Counted from the stretch's first letter, positions 9,408-18,415 are shown. The stretch is 64,000 nt of DNA from Haloterrigena gelatinilytica (GCF_013342145.1 NZ_JABUQZ010000001.1:3596001-3660000); one strand, 5' to 3'. Numbers and translations: made by a program. The notes: generated by a model from the sequence alone, not told the origin.

Positions 9408-10254
9408 AGAGTGCCTCCAGCAGGTCGACGTCACAGACGATGCCGACGAGGTCCTCGCCCGTGACCATCGGGATCTGTTCGATATCGTTGCTGATCATCC
9501 GTTGGGCGGCCTCCTGGATCGACGTCTGCGCCGAGACCGTCACCACGTCGCCGCTCATGAACTCGCTGACCGGTTCGGCCGGGATCTCGATGTCCCGCGT
9601 GGGAAGATAGCGACTGCCGACGGCTTTGATCCCCTCCCACGACCAGTCGTCGTCCTGATCGCCGAAGTTGTCGCCGGTCTCCTCCTCGCCCTCGACGATG
9701 CGGGCGACGTCGATGACGTCGACCTCCGTCAGGACGCCGTTCATTCGCCCCTCGTCGTCCAGCGCGACGGTGTAGGGGACGTTCGCGTACGAGAGTTCGC
9801 GCTCGGCGACCGGGAGCGGTGCCCCTTCGTAGGTGGTGTTGACGTCCTCGCTCGCGTAGGACTCGACGGTGCCCTCGGTCTCCTGGTCGCCCGCCGCGAT
9901 CGCGTGGATCACGTCGGTCACCGTGACGATGCCCTCGAACTCCCCGTCGACGACCGGCACGCGGCGGGCTCCGTCCTCGACCATCGTCCGCGCGACGTCC
10001 TCGAGGCTGGTGTCGGCCGTCGTCGTCGGGACGTCCTCGTCCATCAGGATGACGAGCTGGTCCTCGTCGGGCTGTTCGATCAGCGCGTCGCGGGAGATCA
10101 GCCCTCTGTACTCGAGACCGTCCTCGGTCGATTTGAGCACCGGAACGGACGAGAACGGCCGCTCCTGGAGGTACTCGAGGACGTCCGAGCGCGAACCCGG
10201 CAGTTCGACGGTTACCACGTCTTCGCGGGGCGTCATCGCGTCGGCTACGTTCAT
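9400..10254 (-). CDS. CBS domain protein with four CBS motifs
   Basis: A 284-residue protein made of two Bateman modules. CBS units begin at MNVADAMTPREDVVTVELP, at VILMDEDVPTTTADTSLEDV, at about residue 145 (with IPVTLDDEGRMNGVLTEVDV-like sequence) and at VSEFMSGDVVTVSAQTSIQE. Such proteins bind adenine nucleotides and act as energy or ligand sensors. It overlaps glyS by 8 nt and is the first gene of that two-gene unit. It has its own leaderless promoter, with a TATA box centred 27 nt before ATG 10254. The partner protein is unknown; control of the synthetase is a speculation from gene order only. Confidence 0.9.
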   Translation of the reverse strand: MNVADAMTPREDVVTVELPGSRSDVLEYLQERPFSSVPVLKSTEDGLEYRGLISRDALIEQPDEDQLVILMDEDVPTTTADTSLEDVARTMVEDGARRVPVVDGEFEGIVTVTDVIHAIAAGDQETEGTVESYASEDVNTTYEGAPLPVAERELSYANVPYTVALDDEGRMNGVLTEVDVIDVARIVEGEEETGDNFGDQDDDWSWEGIKAVGSRYLPTRDIEIPAEPVSEFMSGDVVTVSAQTSIQEAAQRMISNDIEQIPMVTGEDLVGIVCDVDLLEALYE

Positions 10255-10275
10255 ATCCCCACGGTACGGCGAAAA

Positions 10276-10286
10276 TGAGTATAAAC
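10276..10286 (-). promoter_or_regulatory. TATA box of CBS-glyS unit (leaderless)
   Basis: The minus strand reads GGTTTATACTC, centred 27 nt upstream of the ATG at 10254. This is the spacing expected for a leaderless haloarchaeal transcript. Confidence 0.65.
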
Positions 10287-10350
10287 CCAGTGTTTCGTGC
10301 GCCCGCGATACCGGCCCGACCAGTCACTCGTTCTGATAGTTCGATTCGAT

Positions 10351-10360
10351 GAGTTTATAT
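10351..10360 (+). promoter_or_regulatory. TATA box for the small protein at 10384 (leaderless)
   Basis: GAGTTTATAT is centred 27 nt upstream of ATG 10384. With the box at 10276-10286 it makes a divergent promoter pair. Confidence 0.65.
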
Positions 10361-10383
10361 GTGGTTGGGAATGAATAACATAC

Positions 10384-10587
10384 ATGGCGACGAACCCCCA
10401 CGCCATGACGTCCGACGACACCGTCGTCGGTTCGATCGACTCGACGGAATCGAGTACGGAGTACGTCATCGCCGACATCTCGGCCGATGGCGCCTGGCTT
10501 TCCATGCAGGCTGACGACGCGCCGACGCTCGGCGCGTCACCGGTCGATCGGTGCGCGCGTATCGGTTCCGTTCGACGGCTTATTTGA
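10384..10587 (+). CDS. Small haloarchaeal protein, DUF7556-like
   Basis: A 67-residue protein whose core SSTEYVIADISADGAWLSMQADDAPTL (described here by its ends: YVIADIS and AWLSM) matches a small haloarchaeal family that I recall as DUF7556. A well placed TATA box supports expression as a leaderless mRNA. The last 20 residues (ASPVDRCARIGSVRRLI) are basic and unlike the acidic ending usual for the family, which suggests the C-terminus has been changed by a frameshift. Function unknown. Confidence 0.65.
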   Translation: MATNPHAMTSDDTVVGSIDSTESSTEYVIADISADGAWLSMQADDAPTLGASPVDRCARIGSVRRLI

Positions 10588-10758
10588 CGAGGCCAGTCAC
10601 GACTACGTGCCGTTCGAGCGCGGCAACCGACGGTTTCGCCGACGCGACAACGGGACGACGCTGTCGCCGACTGCAACCGCTGCTCGAGGAGATCGTCGAC
10701 CGGGACGCTTGAGCCGTCGGAAAACGAGCGAGTCGATTCCTGACACCGTCCGCGACGT

Positions 10759-11256
10759 TCAGAAGAGGCCGAGGCCGACCGCGTAGGGCCACTCGAGGGC
10801 GCCGAGCGCGACCAGCGTCAGCGACGCGCCCAGCAGGCCGACGTTCTTCAGGAACGAGGTCATCTCGGACTGTTGCTGGTCCTCGGGAACGGCCCAGAAG
10901 TCGTGCATCGTCGGCGTCGCCACGAGCAGGAACGCGGCGAGCGCACCGGCCGCGAGCGCGGGGAAGACCCCGAGTACGACGCCGAGGCCGCCCGCCACGA
11001 GCACGACCCCGGAGAGGGCGACGGAGGCCGTCGGCGCCGGAATTCCCTTCATCTCGGCGTAGCCGGCCATGCCCTCGAGGTCGAGGAAGTGGTTCACGCC
11101 CGTGAACGCGAGGACGCCGCCGAAGAGGATCCGAGCGACGAGGAACAGTTCGGCCGCGAGCGGGCCGTCGAAACTCTGTAGCGGTACCGTTTCGATAGCA
11201 GCTATCATTCTGTAACCTGCTGTAGTAACCGAACCGTAATAGCCGTTCTCGGACAT
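10759..11256 (-). CDS. DoxX family membrane protein
   Basis: A 165-residue protein with four predicted helices and the DoxX pattern: LVARILFGGVLAFTGVNHFL, then YAEMKGIPAP, GGLGVVLGVFPALAA and TPTMHDFWAVPEDQQQSEM followed by FLKNVGLLGASLTLV. DoxX-like proteins are membrane components linked to redox and oxidative-stress handling in other organisms; the substrate here is unknown. ATG 11256 gives a Gly/Tyr-rich N-terminus; an internal ATG at MIAAIETVPLQ is an alternative start. Confidence 0.88.
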   Translation of the reverse strand: MSENGYYGSVTTAGYRMIAAIETVPLQSFDGPLAAELFLVARILFGGVLAFTGVNHFLDLEGMAGYAEMKGIPAPTASVALSGVVLVAGGLGVVLGVFPALAAGALAAFLLVATPTMHDFWAVPEDQQQSEMTSFLKNVGLLGASLTLVALGALEWPYAVGLGLF

Positions 11257-11446
11257 CCGTATCCCCTGGTAACGGCGGTGTTATCGACTATCCTCGGTGA
11301 CATCGAGGCAGACTGCCACGCCCGTGAATCGGAATCTCGACGCTCGCCCTGGCCCCTCGAATTCGGTCCGACCGCGGGCGTCCGCGTCGAGCGACCGGTC
11401 CGCAGCGCCCGACGATTTTAGTACGCGAGGATCGAGCGTCCGATCG

Positions 11447-11971
11447 ATGGACGGTCCAGACCCCCGACGCGACGGCGGCCCCGAGCGCCCGCGGACGGCG
11501 GACGCCGCCGGCCTCGAGCGCGACGACTCGCGGCCGACGGTCGCGACGTTCCTCTCGTCGCTCGTTCCGGCGGCGCTGGCCCGGCGCGCGGTCGCCGTCT
11601 CGATCGCGACCGACCGCGACGTCTACGCTCGCGACGAGCCGGTCGACATCTCGATCGACTTCGAAAACCGGTTGCCGGTACCTATCTCCGTGCCGACGCC
11701 GCGGCGGCGCCGCTGGGGATGGACGATCGACGGCGACCTCGAGGGCAGCGACGAGCGTCGCTACGTTCCGGAGCGGCCCTCGACGTTTCGGTTCCGCGGC
11801 GGCGAGCGCAAACGGGTCCGGGTGACCTGGAACGGCCGCCTCGAGCGCACCGACGGCGACCGCCGTGAATCGGTCGTCCCCGATCCCGGAACCTACGAGC
11901 TCCGGGCGTTCGTCGCGACCGGCGCCGATCGCCACCGGCCCAGCGACGGGACGACGATTCGCCTCGAGTAG
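11447..11971 (+). CDS. Hypothetical protein with Ig-like (BsuPI-like) fold
   Basis: A 174-residue soluble protein. Residues 1-30 are a disordered, Arg/Asp-rich leader. The rest reads as a beta-sandwich: VAVSIATDRDVYARDEPVDIS, then FENRLPVPISVPTPRRRRWGW, and a closing VPDPGTYELRAFVATG. That pattern resembles the BsuPI-type domain of intracellular proteinase inhibitors and similar Ig-like modules. No enzyme motif is visible. The ATG at 11447 was chosen because the preceding frame is poorly biased. Function unknown. Confidence 0.72.
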   Translation: MDGPDPRRDGGPERPRTADAAGLERDDSRPTVATFLSSLVPAALARRAVAVSIATDRDVYARDEPVDISIDFENRLPVPISVPTPRRRRWGWTIDGDLEGSDERRYVPERPSTFRFRGGERKRVRVTWNGRLERTDGDRRESVVPDPGTYELRAFVATGADRHRPSDGTTIRLE

Positions 11972-12089
11972 GCCGAGTCCCGAGGATTCGAGTCGCGCAT
12001 CCGTTCTCGGCTCGAACGGTCGATAACCTCCGCCGACGCTCGGCGGGACCACCGGTAACCGTTTACTCGGGTGTGTTGTGGTAGCGCAT

Positions 12090-12596
12090 ATGTCGCTCGA
12101 GCAAGTGTTCTCGCGGCTGCCGGACCCCCGATCGCACGCGTTCCCGGACCACTCGCTGCCCCGCGGCGAGCCCGTGTTTCCGATCGCGGTCGCGCGCGAG
12201 GAACTGACGGCGGTCTTGGAGCTGTACGAGACGTTTCGGGCCGTGGACCCGGCCGGACTCGACGCGAACCCGTTCCTCGAGGCGGCGACGACGCACATGC
12301 GACAGACGTTCGGCGTCCCCCGATACCGCCCGGACGAGCAGTTGGCCGACGACATCGCGGCGCTGTTGAACGATTTCTCGGACGATCTGGGCGGGCGATC
12401 GATGGGCGTCGTCGACGCGACGCCGGCCCACCACCGGACGCTGTACTTCTTCCTGGTCAGCTGTCGGGGCTACTACGGCGCGCCCCACATCCGGTTCGAG
12501 CCCGACGAGGCCGCCGTCGAGACGCTGTACGACCTCTACCAGCGGGTGACCGAGCAGGAGGTGTACCTCAAACGGCCGACGTCGGTGCTCGAGTGA
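12090..12596 (+). CDS. Conserved hypothetical soluble protein
   Basis: A 168-residue, mainly helical acidic protein that I do not recognise. It has normal haloarchaeal codon bias throughout. Noticeable stretches are FPIAVAREELTAVLELYETF, MRQTFGVPRYRPDEQLADDI and YFFLVSCRGYYGAPHIRFEP. There is no signal peptide or membrane segment. The ATG at 12090 is preferred over an ATG four codons earlier because MSLEQVFSRLPDP begins the well-biased sequence. Monocistronic by position. Confidence 0.7.
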   Translation: MSLEQVFSRLPDPRSHAFPDHSLPRGEPVFPIAVAREELTAVLELYETFRAVDPAGLDANPFLEAATTHMRQTFGVPRYRPDEQLADDIAALLNDFSDDLGGRSMGVVDATPAHHRTLYFFLVSCRGYYGAPHIRFEPDEAAVETLYDLYQRVTEQEVYLKRPTSVLE

Positions 12597-12758
12597 CGTC
12601 GTCGCGTTCCGTTCGGGATCCCGCTCGTCCCCGGTCGCGCGAGTGAGACGTCCTCGAACGCGGCGCTATCGTCGGCGTTCGACCGCGTCTGCGGTCCCGA
12701 CGCGACGCCAGCATTCGCCGGCCCAACCGCCACGGACGGCTCCGTGCAACGGGTCGCT

Positions 12759-13157
12759 ATGGAACGCCACGACTTCTACCAGTCCGTGCAGTACGAGGCG
12801 AACCTCGCGGGCGAGGCCGACGCGCGGGACGCGACCCAAGCCGTGCTCTCCGCGCTGGGCGAGCGACTCGACGAGACGCGGTCCCAACGCCTCGACGGAC
12901 AGTTACCCGAGGAGATTGGCGAGCACCTCGTCCAGGGTGACTCGGGCCGTCGGTTCGACTACGACGAGTTCCTCGAGCGGATCGAAGATCGGACCGATCG
13001 CGCTGCCGTCGGCGACCCCGAGGGGCTCGCCCGCGCCGTCGTCGGCACGCTGCTCGAACACGTTGATGCGGAGGAAAGCGACGCGCTGCGGGAGCGACTC
13101 GCGGAACTCGACTTCGAGGAGGCGATCCCGGCGGTCGGGCCCGGTGCTCGACGGTAA
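12759..13157 (+). CDS. DUF2267 domain protein (first of tandem pair)
   Basis: A 132-residue protein with a DUF2267 domain: VLSALGERLDETRSQRLDGQ, then LPEEIGEHLVQGDSGRRFD and a second helical repeat ending in ALRERLAELDFEEAIP. The domain is two helical repeats; function unknown, though it occurs in stress-related contexts in other prokaryotes. The neighbouring gene at 13251 is a paralogue with the same layout, so the pair arose by tandem duplication. A 9-bp inverted repeat lies between them. Confidence 0.85.
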   Translation: MERHDFYQSVQYEANLAGEADARDATQAVLSALGERLDETRSQRLDGQLPEEIGEHLVQGDSGRRFDYDEFLERIEDRTDRAAVGDPEGLARAVVGTLLEHVDAEESDALRERLAELDFEEAIPAVGPGARR

Positions 13158-13162
13158 GCCGT

Positions 13163-13193
13163 AACGGTGGCCGGGAGGACCGTCGCCACCGTT
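13163..13193. terminator. Hairpin between the two DUF2267 genes
   Basis: Inverted repeat AACGGTGGC / GCCACCGTT with a 13-nt loop, immediately after the first DUF2267 stop. It could end or attenuate transcription between the paralogues. Confidence 0.45.
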
Positions 13194-13250
13194 CCGGTCC
13201 CGGCAGTTGCCGCCCGAACAGTGAGGGAGCGAGTGGGCGTGGGGACGCCC

Positions 13251-13667
13251 ATGGAACGGGCAGCCATCGTCGAGACGGTCAGCGACCGCACCGAAGCCGA
13301 CGAAGACGGCGCGACGGACGCCACGCGAGCCGTCCTCGAGACGCTCGGCGAGCGCCTGAGCGCCGATCAGGCCGACGATCTGGCGGCCGAACTGCCCCCG
13401 GACCTGAGCGAGCACCTCACCGAGGGCGAGTCCGGGGCGCAGTTCTCCGAGGAGGAGTTCATCTCCCGGGTCGATCAGCGCATGGAAACGCTCGACGTGA
13501 CCGGCGAGCGCGCCGCGACCGCGGTGATGGCGACGCTCCTCGAGTCGGTCGACGAGGCGGAGCGCTCCGCGGTCGTCGACCAGTTCCAACAGTACGGCTT
13601 CGAGACCCTGCTGGGAGAGACCGACGCCGACATCGACGTCAGCGAGCGCTCGCCTCGAGAGCGATAG
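13251..13667 (+). CDS. DUF2267 domain protein (second of tandem pair)
   Basis: A 138-residue paralogue of the preceding gene. Parallel motifs are ATRAVLETLGERLSADQADD, LPPDLSEHLTEGESGAQFS and VMATLLESVDEAERSAVVDQ. It carries a longer acidic tail (residues 122-138). The ATG at 13251 matches the start of the first copy by alignment. Function unknown. Confidence 0.85.
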   Translation: MERAAIVETVSDRTEADEDGATDATRAVLETLGERLSADQADDLAAELPPDLSEHLTEGESGAQFSEEEFISRVDQRMETLDVTGERAATAVMATLLESVDEAERSAVVDQFQQYGFETLLGETDADIDVSERSPRER

Positions 13668-14000
13668 TGAGTGTGCGTCTTGGCTGGTGCGTCGAACCGA
13701 CGGTAACTGGTGTCTCGGAGCGAACCGATCGGAGAATCGCCGCTCGTTTTCCTCGCGCTGGCAGCGGGGAGTTCCACACCCTCCCCAGCCGACTCGCTCG
13801 CTGGCTCACGGCCGTCGGCCGTTCGCCCGTCAGCTCACTCGTCCCTCGCGAGTCGCGTCGCGTCTCGCTATCGCTCGCCGCGACGCTGCGCGCCGATGGT
13901 CGGAGTCGATCCGATCGGTGCTCGAGTCGCTACGGGTTCGGTTGAACACATCGCGAAAACGGATCGTCTCGACGCTCCTCGAGTCGCTCGAGCGCCCGGC
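13668..14000. other. Gene-free stretch with short palindromes
   Basis: I see no credible gene here: no frame keeps the haloarchaeal third-position bias. It holds a perfect 7-bp palindrome ACGGCCG-T-CGGCCGT at 13808-13822 and a run of repeated GTCGCG/GAGTCGCG words (about 13850-13880). It separates the plus-strand DUF2267 pair from a minus-strand gene, so terminators are expected. Confidence 0.4.
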
Positions 14001-14267
14001 TCAGGCCTGATCGACCTGTTCGCGGTAGTCTTCGATCTCCTCGATCGCCTCCTCGACCTTGTCCCGCGTATTGCCGTCGGCCCGCTCGCGGACCTGTCGC
14101 AGCGTGTTGAGCCGTTCGTCGAGGATCGCGTGATCGGGCGTCGTGTCGCCCATCACGTAGTCGGCGAACGCGTCGGTGGTCTCGCGGATGTCGTCGCGGA
14201 CGTCGTCGTCGGCCGACTTGGCCGCTTCCTCGAGGTCGTCGCGGGCCTGCTGGAGTTGCTCGGTCAT
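14001..14267 (-). CDS. Small helical protein, DUF7553-like
   Basis: An 88-residue, highly charged, all-helical protein: MTEQLQQARDDLEEAAKSAD at the start and VEEAIEEIEDYREQVDQA at the end. It resembles a haloarchaeal family I recall as DUF7553. The ATG at 14267 excludes 33 poorly biased upstream codons. Likely a cytosolic coiled-coil or helical-hairpin protein; role unknown. Confidence 0.78.
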   Translation of the reverse strand: MTEQLQQARDDLEEAAKSADDDVRDDIRETTDAFADYVMGDTTPDHAILDERLNTLRQVRERADGNTRDKVEEAIEEIEDYREQVDQA

Positions 14268-14406
14268 GGTCGAATCCAAACCGAGACGACCCATAACGGT
14301 TTGGCGAGCAATAGCCACGTCCGCTCGAACTCCGAACGACGCTCGCACGAGCCGATTCCGGGGCATGGAAGGCTATTAGTATCGACCGACGCTACCTTGC
14401 CGGTGA

Positions 14407-14601
14407 ATGACCAGTGCGGCGACGTTCGAGGTTTTTCAGGACAGGGCGGGCGAATGGCGGTGGCGTCTCGTCGCCGCGAACGGGAACATCATCGCCGATA
14501 GCGGCGAAGGCTACGCGTCCAAACAGGGTGTCAAGCGAGGCATCGACAGCGTCAAACGGAGCGCGGCCGGAGCGGACGTCCAGTTCGTGACGGACGACTG
14601 A
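14407..14601 (+). CDS. DUF1508 (YegP-like) small protein
   Basis: A 64-residue protein with a single DUF1508 repeat: FEVFQDRAGEWRWRLVAANG followed by IIADSGEGYASKQGVKRGID. Bacterial YegP has two such repeats; haloarchaeal versions are usually single and small. Function unknown. A TATA-like CTATTAGTAT is centred about 30 nt upstream of the ATG. Confidence 0.85.
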   Translation: MTSAATFEVFQDRAGEWRWRLVAANGNIIADSGEGYASKQGVKRGIDSVKRSAAGADVQFVTDD

Positions 14602-14637
14602 GGCGGCTTCGCAGTCGGCGGACGAATTCGAAATTTC

Positions 14638-14650
14638 GTCCCGTCGGGAC
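14638..14650. terminator. Short hairpin after the DUF1508 gene
   Basis: Perfect palindrome GTCCCG-T-CGGGAC, 36 nt after the DUF1508 stop codon; possible terminator stem. Confidence 0.3.
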
Positions 14651-14800
14651 ACCAACTCCGACACCGGCGTTTGCAGCTCTCTATCTCCAGTACAGCTAAA
14701 TTCCGACGAAACAGCCCGTGAGGCGGGCAGATCTTCGAATGTCGGTAAATCTCCGATTCCCCGCGTTCGATGCCCCGTGGGCCTCGAAATCGGTGGTAAG

Positions 14801-14822
14801 AGGCACATCTTGTGCCTTATAT
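14801..14822 (+). promoter_or_regulatory. Inverted repeat touching the TATA box of the exchanger gene
   Basis: AGGCACA-TCT-TGTGCCT (14801-14817) is a perfect 7-bp inverted repeat with a 3-nt centre. Its right end runs into TTATAT (14817-14822), the presumed TATA box about 32 nt before ATG 14852. The position suits a repressor that competes with TBP/TFB. Confidence 0.55.
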
Positions 14823-14851
14823 GAGGGGACGTTCTCGTCAGTATCACATAC

Positions 14852-16207
14852 ATGTCGTCTCGGTTACGCCATCCGCTCGTCGCCGTCATCGTTACGCTAC
14901 TCCTGACAGTCCCGTGGATCGGGACGTTCCTTTCCTACGGCGGCTACGGAACCGTCCATCCGAGCGAAAACATCGCGGCCGGTATCGCCGTCCTCGTCGC
15001 CGGGACCGCGATCCTCGGCGCGGCGTTCCTGCTCGCGTGGGCGGCCGAAACCGCCGAGAAGGACGTCCCGCAGGCGTTCGCCATCGCGGTGCTCGCGGTG
15101 CTTGCCGTGGCTCCCGAGTACGCCGTCGACGCGCTCTACGCCTGGCAGGCCGGCGCCGGCTCCAGCGAAGCGGGCAACCTCGCGGTCGCGAACATGACCG
15201 GCGCGAACCGGATCCTCATCGGGCTCGGCTGGTCGGGGATCGCGCTGTTCAGCATCTACCGCGCGAAGCGCACGGTCGATCCGGCAGTCGAACACCGGTC
15301 GGGGGTCCTCGCGGACGCGGTCAGGCTGGACCGGGCGATCTCCCTCGAGATCGTGTTCCTCCTCGTCGCGACGGCGTTCGCGTTTCTCGTCCCGCTCGGC
15401 GGCGGGATCGGGATGGTCGATACGCTCGTTCTCGTCGGCCTCTATCTGCTCTATCTCCTCGTGATCATCCGGAGCGACGTCGACGAAACCGAGGAACACG
15501 TCGGCGTTCCCGCGTACTTCCAGGGGTATTCCAAGTTCCCGCGAGTATCGCTCGTCCTCTTCGGGTTCGCGTTTTCCGGGGCGATCATCTTCACCGCGGT
15601 ACATCCGTTCGCGGAGGGACTCGAGCAGATGGGCCTCCAGTACGGCGTCCCCGAGTTCTTCATGATCCAGTGGCTCGCCCCGCTGGCCTCGGAGAGCCCC
15701 GAGCTGATCGTCGTGGCCTACCTCGTGAACAAGGCGCGGACGACCGCCGGATTCAACGCGCTCATCTCCTCGAAGCTCAATCAGTGGACGCTGCTCATCG
15801 GGACGCTCGCGGTCGTCTACTCGATCTCCGCCGGGCACGTCGGGACGCTCCCGTTCGATTCGAAGCAGGTCGCGGAGATCTGGATCACCGCGGCCCAGAG
15901 CTTCTTCGCGATCTCCGTCCTGACGAACTTCGAGATCAGCGTCCGCGAGGCGATCGCGTTGCTCGGCCTGTTCGGAACGCAGGTCCTCGCGGAGTTCTAC
16001 GTCATTCGGACGTACTCCGAACCGGTCGTGACGGAACTCAGCATGAGCGTCCTCTACGGCTACACTGCCGTGTACGTCCTGCTCGGGCTCGCCCTGTTCG
16101 TGCGGCGGCGCGACAGCGTCCGCGAACTCCTCGAACGGACCGCGTTGACCACGCGGGCGGCGATCGGTCGCGGGACCGCGCAAACCCAGACGGAGCACGC
16201 GGACTGA
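14852..16207 (+). CDS. CaCA-type sodium/calcium (cation/H+) exchanger
   Basis: A 451-residue membrane antiporter with about eleven helices. The two alpha-repeats that bind the cation are visible as VLAVAPEYAVDALYAW (around residue 90) and WLAPLASESPELIVVAYLVN (around residue 275); each has the acidic residue of the exchange site. Family members exchange Ca2+ or other divalent cations for Na+ or H+ across the cytoplasmic membrane. An inverted repeat at the promoter suggests ligand-responsive repression. The exact cation is not decidable from sequence. Confidence 0.9.
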   Translation: MSSRLRHPLVAVIVTLLLTVPWIGTFLSYGGYGTVHPSENIAAGIAVLVAGTAILGAAFLLAWAAETAEKDVPQAFAIAVLAVLAVAPEYAVDALYAWQAGAGSSEAGNLAVANMTGANRILIGLGWSGIALFSIYRAKRTVDPAVEHRSGVLADAVRLDRAISLEIVFLLVATAFAFLVPLGGGIGMVDTLVLVGLYLLYLLVIIRSDVDETEEHVGVPAYFQGYSKFPRVSLVLFGFAFSGAIIFTAVHPFAEGLEQMGLQYGVPEFFMIQWLAPLASESPELIVVAYLVNKARTTAGFNALISSKLNQWTLLIGTLAVVYSISAGHVGTLPFDSKQVAEIWITAAQSFFAISVLTNFEISVREAIALLGLFGTQVLAEFYVIRTYSEPVVTELSMSVLYGYTAVYVLLGLALFVRRRDSVRELLERTALTTRAAIGRGTAQTQTEHAD

Positions 16208-16291
16208 GCCGTCGGGCGCCGTCGCCCCCGCCCGCGTTCGCGCGTCGCGTAATGCGAGCGCGTAAAGTAGCTCGACGCCCTGAACCCGATA

Positions 16292-18358
16292 ATGAGCGAC
16301 TCCGATTCTCGAGGCCCCCTCCAGCCGGATCGTCCCGACGTCGATCGGCCGTTCACGGTCGACGCGCCCTTCGAGCCCGCGGGCGACCAGCCCGAGGCGA
16401 TCGAGCAGTTAGCCGAGGGATTCCGGCAGGGGATGGACAAACAGACCCTGCTGGGCGTGACCGGCTCCGGGAAGACCAACACCGTCTCGTGGCTGATCGA
16501 GGAGATCCAGAAGCCGACCCTCGTCATCGCCCACAACAAGACGCTGGCCGCCCAGCTCTACGAGGAGTTCCGGAACCTGTTCCCCGAGAACGCCGTCGAG
16601 TACTTCGTCTCCTACTACGACTACTACCAGCCCGAGGCCTACGTCGAGCAGACCGACACCTACATCGACAAGGACGCGTCGATCAACGACGAGATCGACC
16701 GTCTGCGCCACTCCGCGACGCGCTCCCTCTTGACGCGCGAGGACGTCATCGTCGTCGCGAGCGTCTCCGCGATCTACGGCCTCGGTGACCCGCGCAACTA
16801 CGTCGACATGTCCATGCGACTCGAGGTCGGCGAGGAGGTCGGCCGCGACGAACTCCTCAAACGCCTCGTGGACCTGAACTACGAGCGCAACGACGTCGAC
16901 TTCACGCAGGGCACCTTCCGCGTGCGGGGCGACACCGTCGAGATCTACCCGATGTACGGCCGCTACGCCGTCCGCGTGGAACTGTGGGGCGACGAGATCG
17001 ACCGCATGGTGAAGGTCGATCCCCTCGAGGGCAAGACCAAGGGCGACCAGCAGGCGGTCCTCGTTCACCCGGCGGAGCACTACTCGATCCCGGAGACCAC
17101 TCTCGAGGAGGCGATGGACGAGATCCGGACCGACCTCGACAAGCGCATCTCGTACTTCGAACGGCAGGGCGACATGATCGCCGCCCAGCGCATCGAGGAG
17201 CGAACGAGCTTCGACCTCGAGATGATGCAGGAGACGGGCTACTGTTCGGGGATCGAGAACTACTCGGTCTACCTCTCGGATCGGGAGTCCGGCGACGCGC
17301 CCTACACCCTGCTGGACTACTTCCCCGATGACTTCCTCACCGTCGTCGACGAGTCCCACGTGACCCTCCCGCAGGTCCGCGGGCAGTACGCCGGCGACAA
17401 GTCGCGCAAGGACTCGCTGGTCGAGAACGGCTTCCGACTCCCGACGGCCTACGACAACCGGCCGCTCACCTTCGAAGAGTTCCAGGAGAAGACCAACCAG
17501 ACGCTGTACGTCTCGGCGACGCCGGGCGACTACGAGCGCGAGGAGAGCGACCAGATCGTCGAACAGATCGTTCGACCCACCCACCTCGTCGACCCCGAGA
17601 TCGAGGTCTCGCCGGCCAGCGGCCAGATCGACGACCTGATGGATCGCATCGACGAGCGCATCGAACGCGACGAACGGACCCTCGTCACCACCCTCACCAA
17701 GCGGATGGCCGAGGACCTGACCGAGTATCTCGAGGAGGCCGGCGTCGACGTCGCGTACATGCACGACGAGACGGACACGCTCGAGCGCCACGAGATCATC
17801 CGCTCGCTGCGTCTGGGCGAGATCGACGTCCTCGTCGGCATCAACCTCCTGCGGGAGGGGCTGGACATTCCCGAGGTCTCCCTCGTCGCGATCTTAGACG
17901 CCGATCAGGAGGGCTTCCTCCGCAGCGAAACGACGCTCGTCCAGACGATGGGCCGGGCGGCGCGAAACGTCAACGGCGAGGTCATCCTGTACGCCGACGA
18001 CCCCTCGAACGCCATGGAGTCGGCGATCGAGGAAACCCAGCGTCGCCGCCGGATCCAGCAGGAGTACAACGAAGAGCACGGGTTCGAACCCACGACGATC
18101 GAGAAGGAGGTCGGCGAGACGAACCTGCCCGGCAGCAAGACAGAGACCACGCAAGTCTCGGGCCGCGAGATCGAGGACGAGGAGGAGGCCGAACGCTACG
18201 TCGCCGAACTCGAGGACCGGATGGACGAAGCCGCGAGCAACCTCGAGTTCGAACTGGCGGCGGACATCCGCGATCGGATTCGCGAGGTTCGCGAGGAGTT
18301 CGACCTCGCCGGCGGCGGCGAGGATGAGGGGATCGCGCCGCCCACGGAGGAGTTCTGA
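16292..18358 (+). CDS. uvrB: UvrABC excinuclease subunit B
   Basis: The damage-verifying helicase-like subunit of bacterial-type nucleotide excision repair, found in haloarchaea by ancient transfer. It has 688 residues, normal for UvrB. In order: Walker [11 protein letters not shown] near residue 55, the beta-hairpin region [13 protein letters not shown], helicase motif [22 protein letters not shown], the domain 3 motifs [19 protein letters not shown] and [12 protein letters not shown], and a C-terminal UVR motif near [14 protein letters not shown] that contacts UvrA and UvrC. No uvrA or uvrC is adjacent. Confidence 0.97.
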   Translation: MSDSDSRGPLQPDRPDVDRPFTVDAPFEPAGDQPEAIEQLAEGFRQGMDKQTLLGVTGSGKTNTVSWLIEEIQKPTLVIAHNKTLAAQLYEEFRNLFPENAVEYFVSYYDYYQPEAYVEQTDTYIDKDASINDEIDRLRHSATRSLLTREDVIVVASVSAIYGLGDPRNYVDMSMRLEVGEEVGRDELLKRLVDLNYERNDVDFTQGTFRVRGDTVEIYPMYGRYAVRVELWGDEIDRMVKVDPLEGKTKGDQQAVLVHPAEHYSIPETTLEEAMDEIRTDLDKRISYFERQGDMIAAQRIEERTSFDLEMMQETGYCSGIENYSVYLSDRESGDAPYTLLDYFPDDFLTVVDESHVTLPQVRGQYAGDKSRKDSLVENGFRLPTAYDNRPLTFEEFQEKTNQTLYVSATPGDYEREESDQIVEQIVRPTHLVDPEIEVSPASGQIDDLMDRIDERIERDERTLVTTLTKRMAEDLTEYLEEAGVDVAYMHDETDTLERHEIIRSLRLGEIDVLVGINLLREGLDIPEVSLVAILDADQEGFLRSETTLVQTMGRAARNVNGEVILYADDPSNAMESAIEETQRRRRIQQEYNEEHGFEPTTIEKEVGETNLPGSKTETTQVSGREIEDEEEAERYVAELEDRMDEAASNLEFELAADIRDRIREVREEFDLAGGGEDEGIAPPTEEF

Positions 18359-18403
18359 GCGGCCGTCGCTGTCCGACGCACCTTCGTTGCTGACGTTTCA
18401 CCT

Positions 18404-18415
18404 GTCTTTATTATC
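18404..18415 (+). promoter_or_regulatory. TATA box for the PQQ-propeller lipoprotein
   Basis: GTCTTTATTATC is centred about 27 nt before ATG 18437, fitting a leaderless transcript. Confidence 0.55.

Noticed and set aside
8010-9464. Long plus-strand frame opposite glyS
   Set aside because: It mirrors the codon pattern of glyS on the other strand and has no recognisable domain.
13710-14501. Plus-strand frame across the gap 13668-14000 and the small helical gene
   Set aside because: It lacks third-position bias in the gap and is antisense to the well-biased helical protein at 14001-14267.
16409-17791. Long minus-strand frame opposite uvrB
   Set aside because: It is the antisense shadow of a well-conserved gene; such frames are common in GC-rich DNA, and its product is Val/Asp/Leu-rich with no family features.
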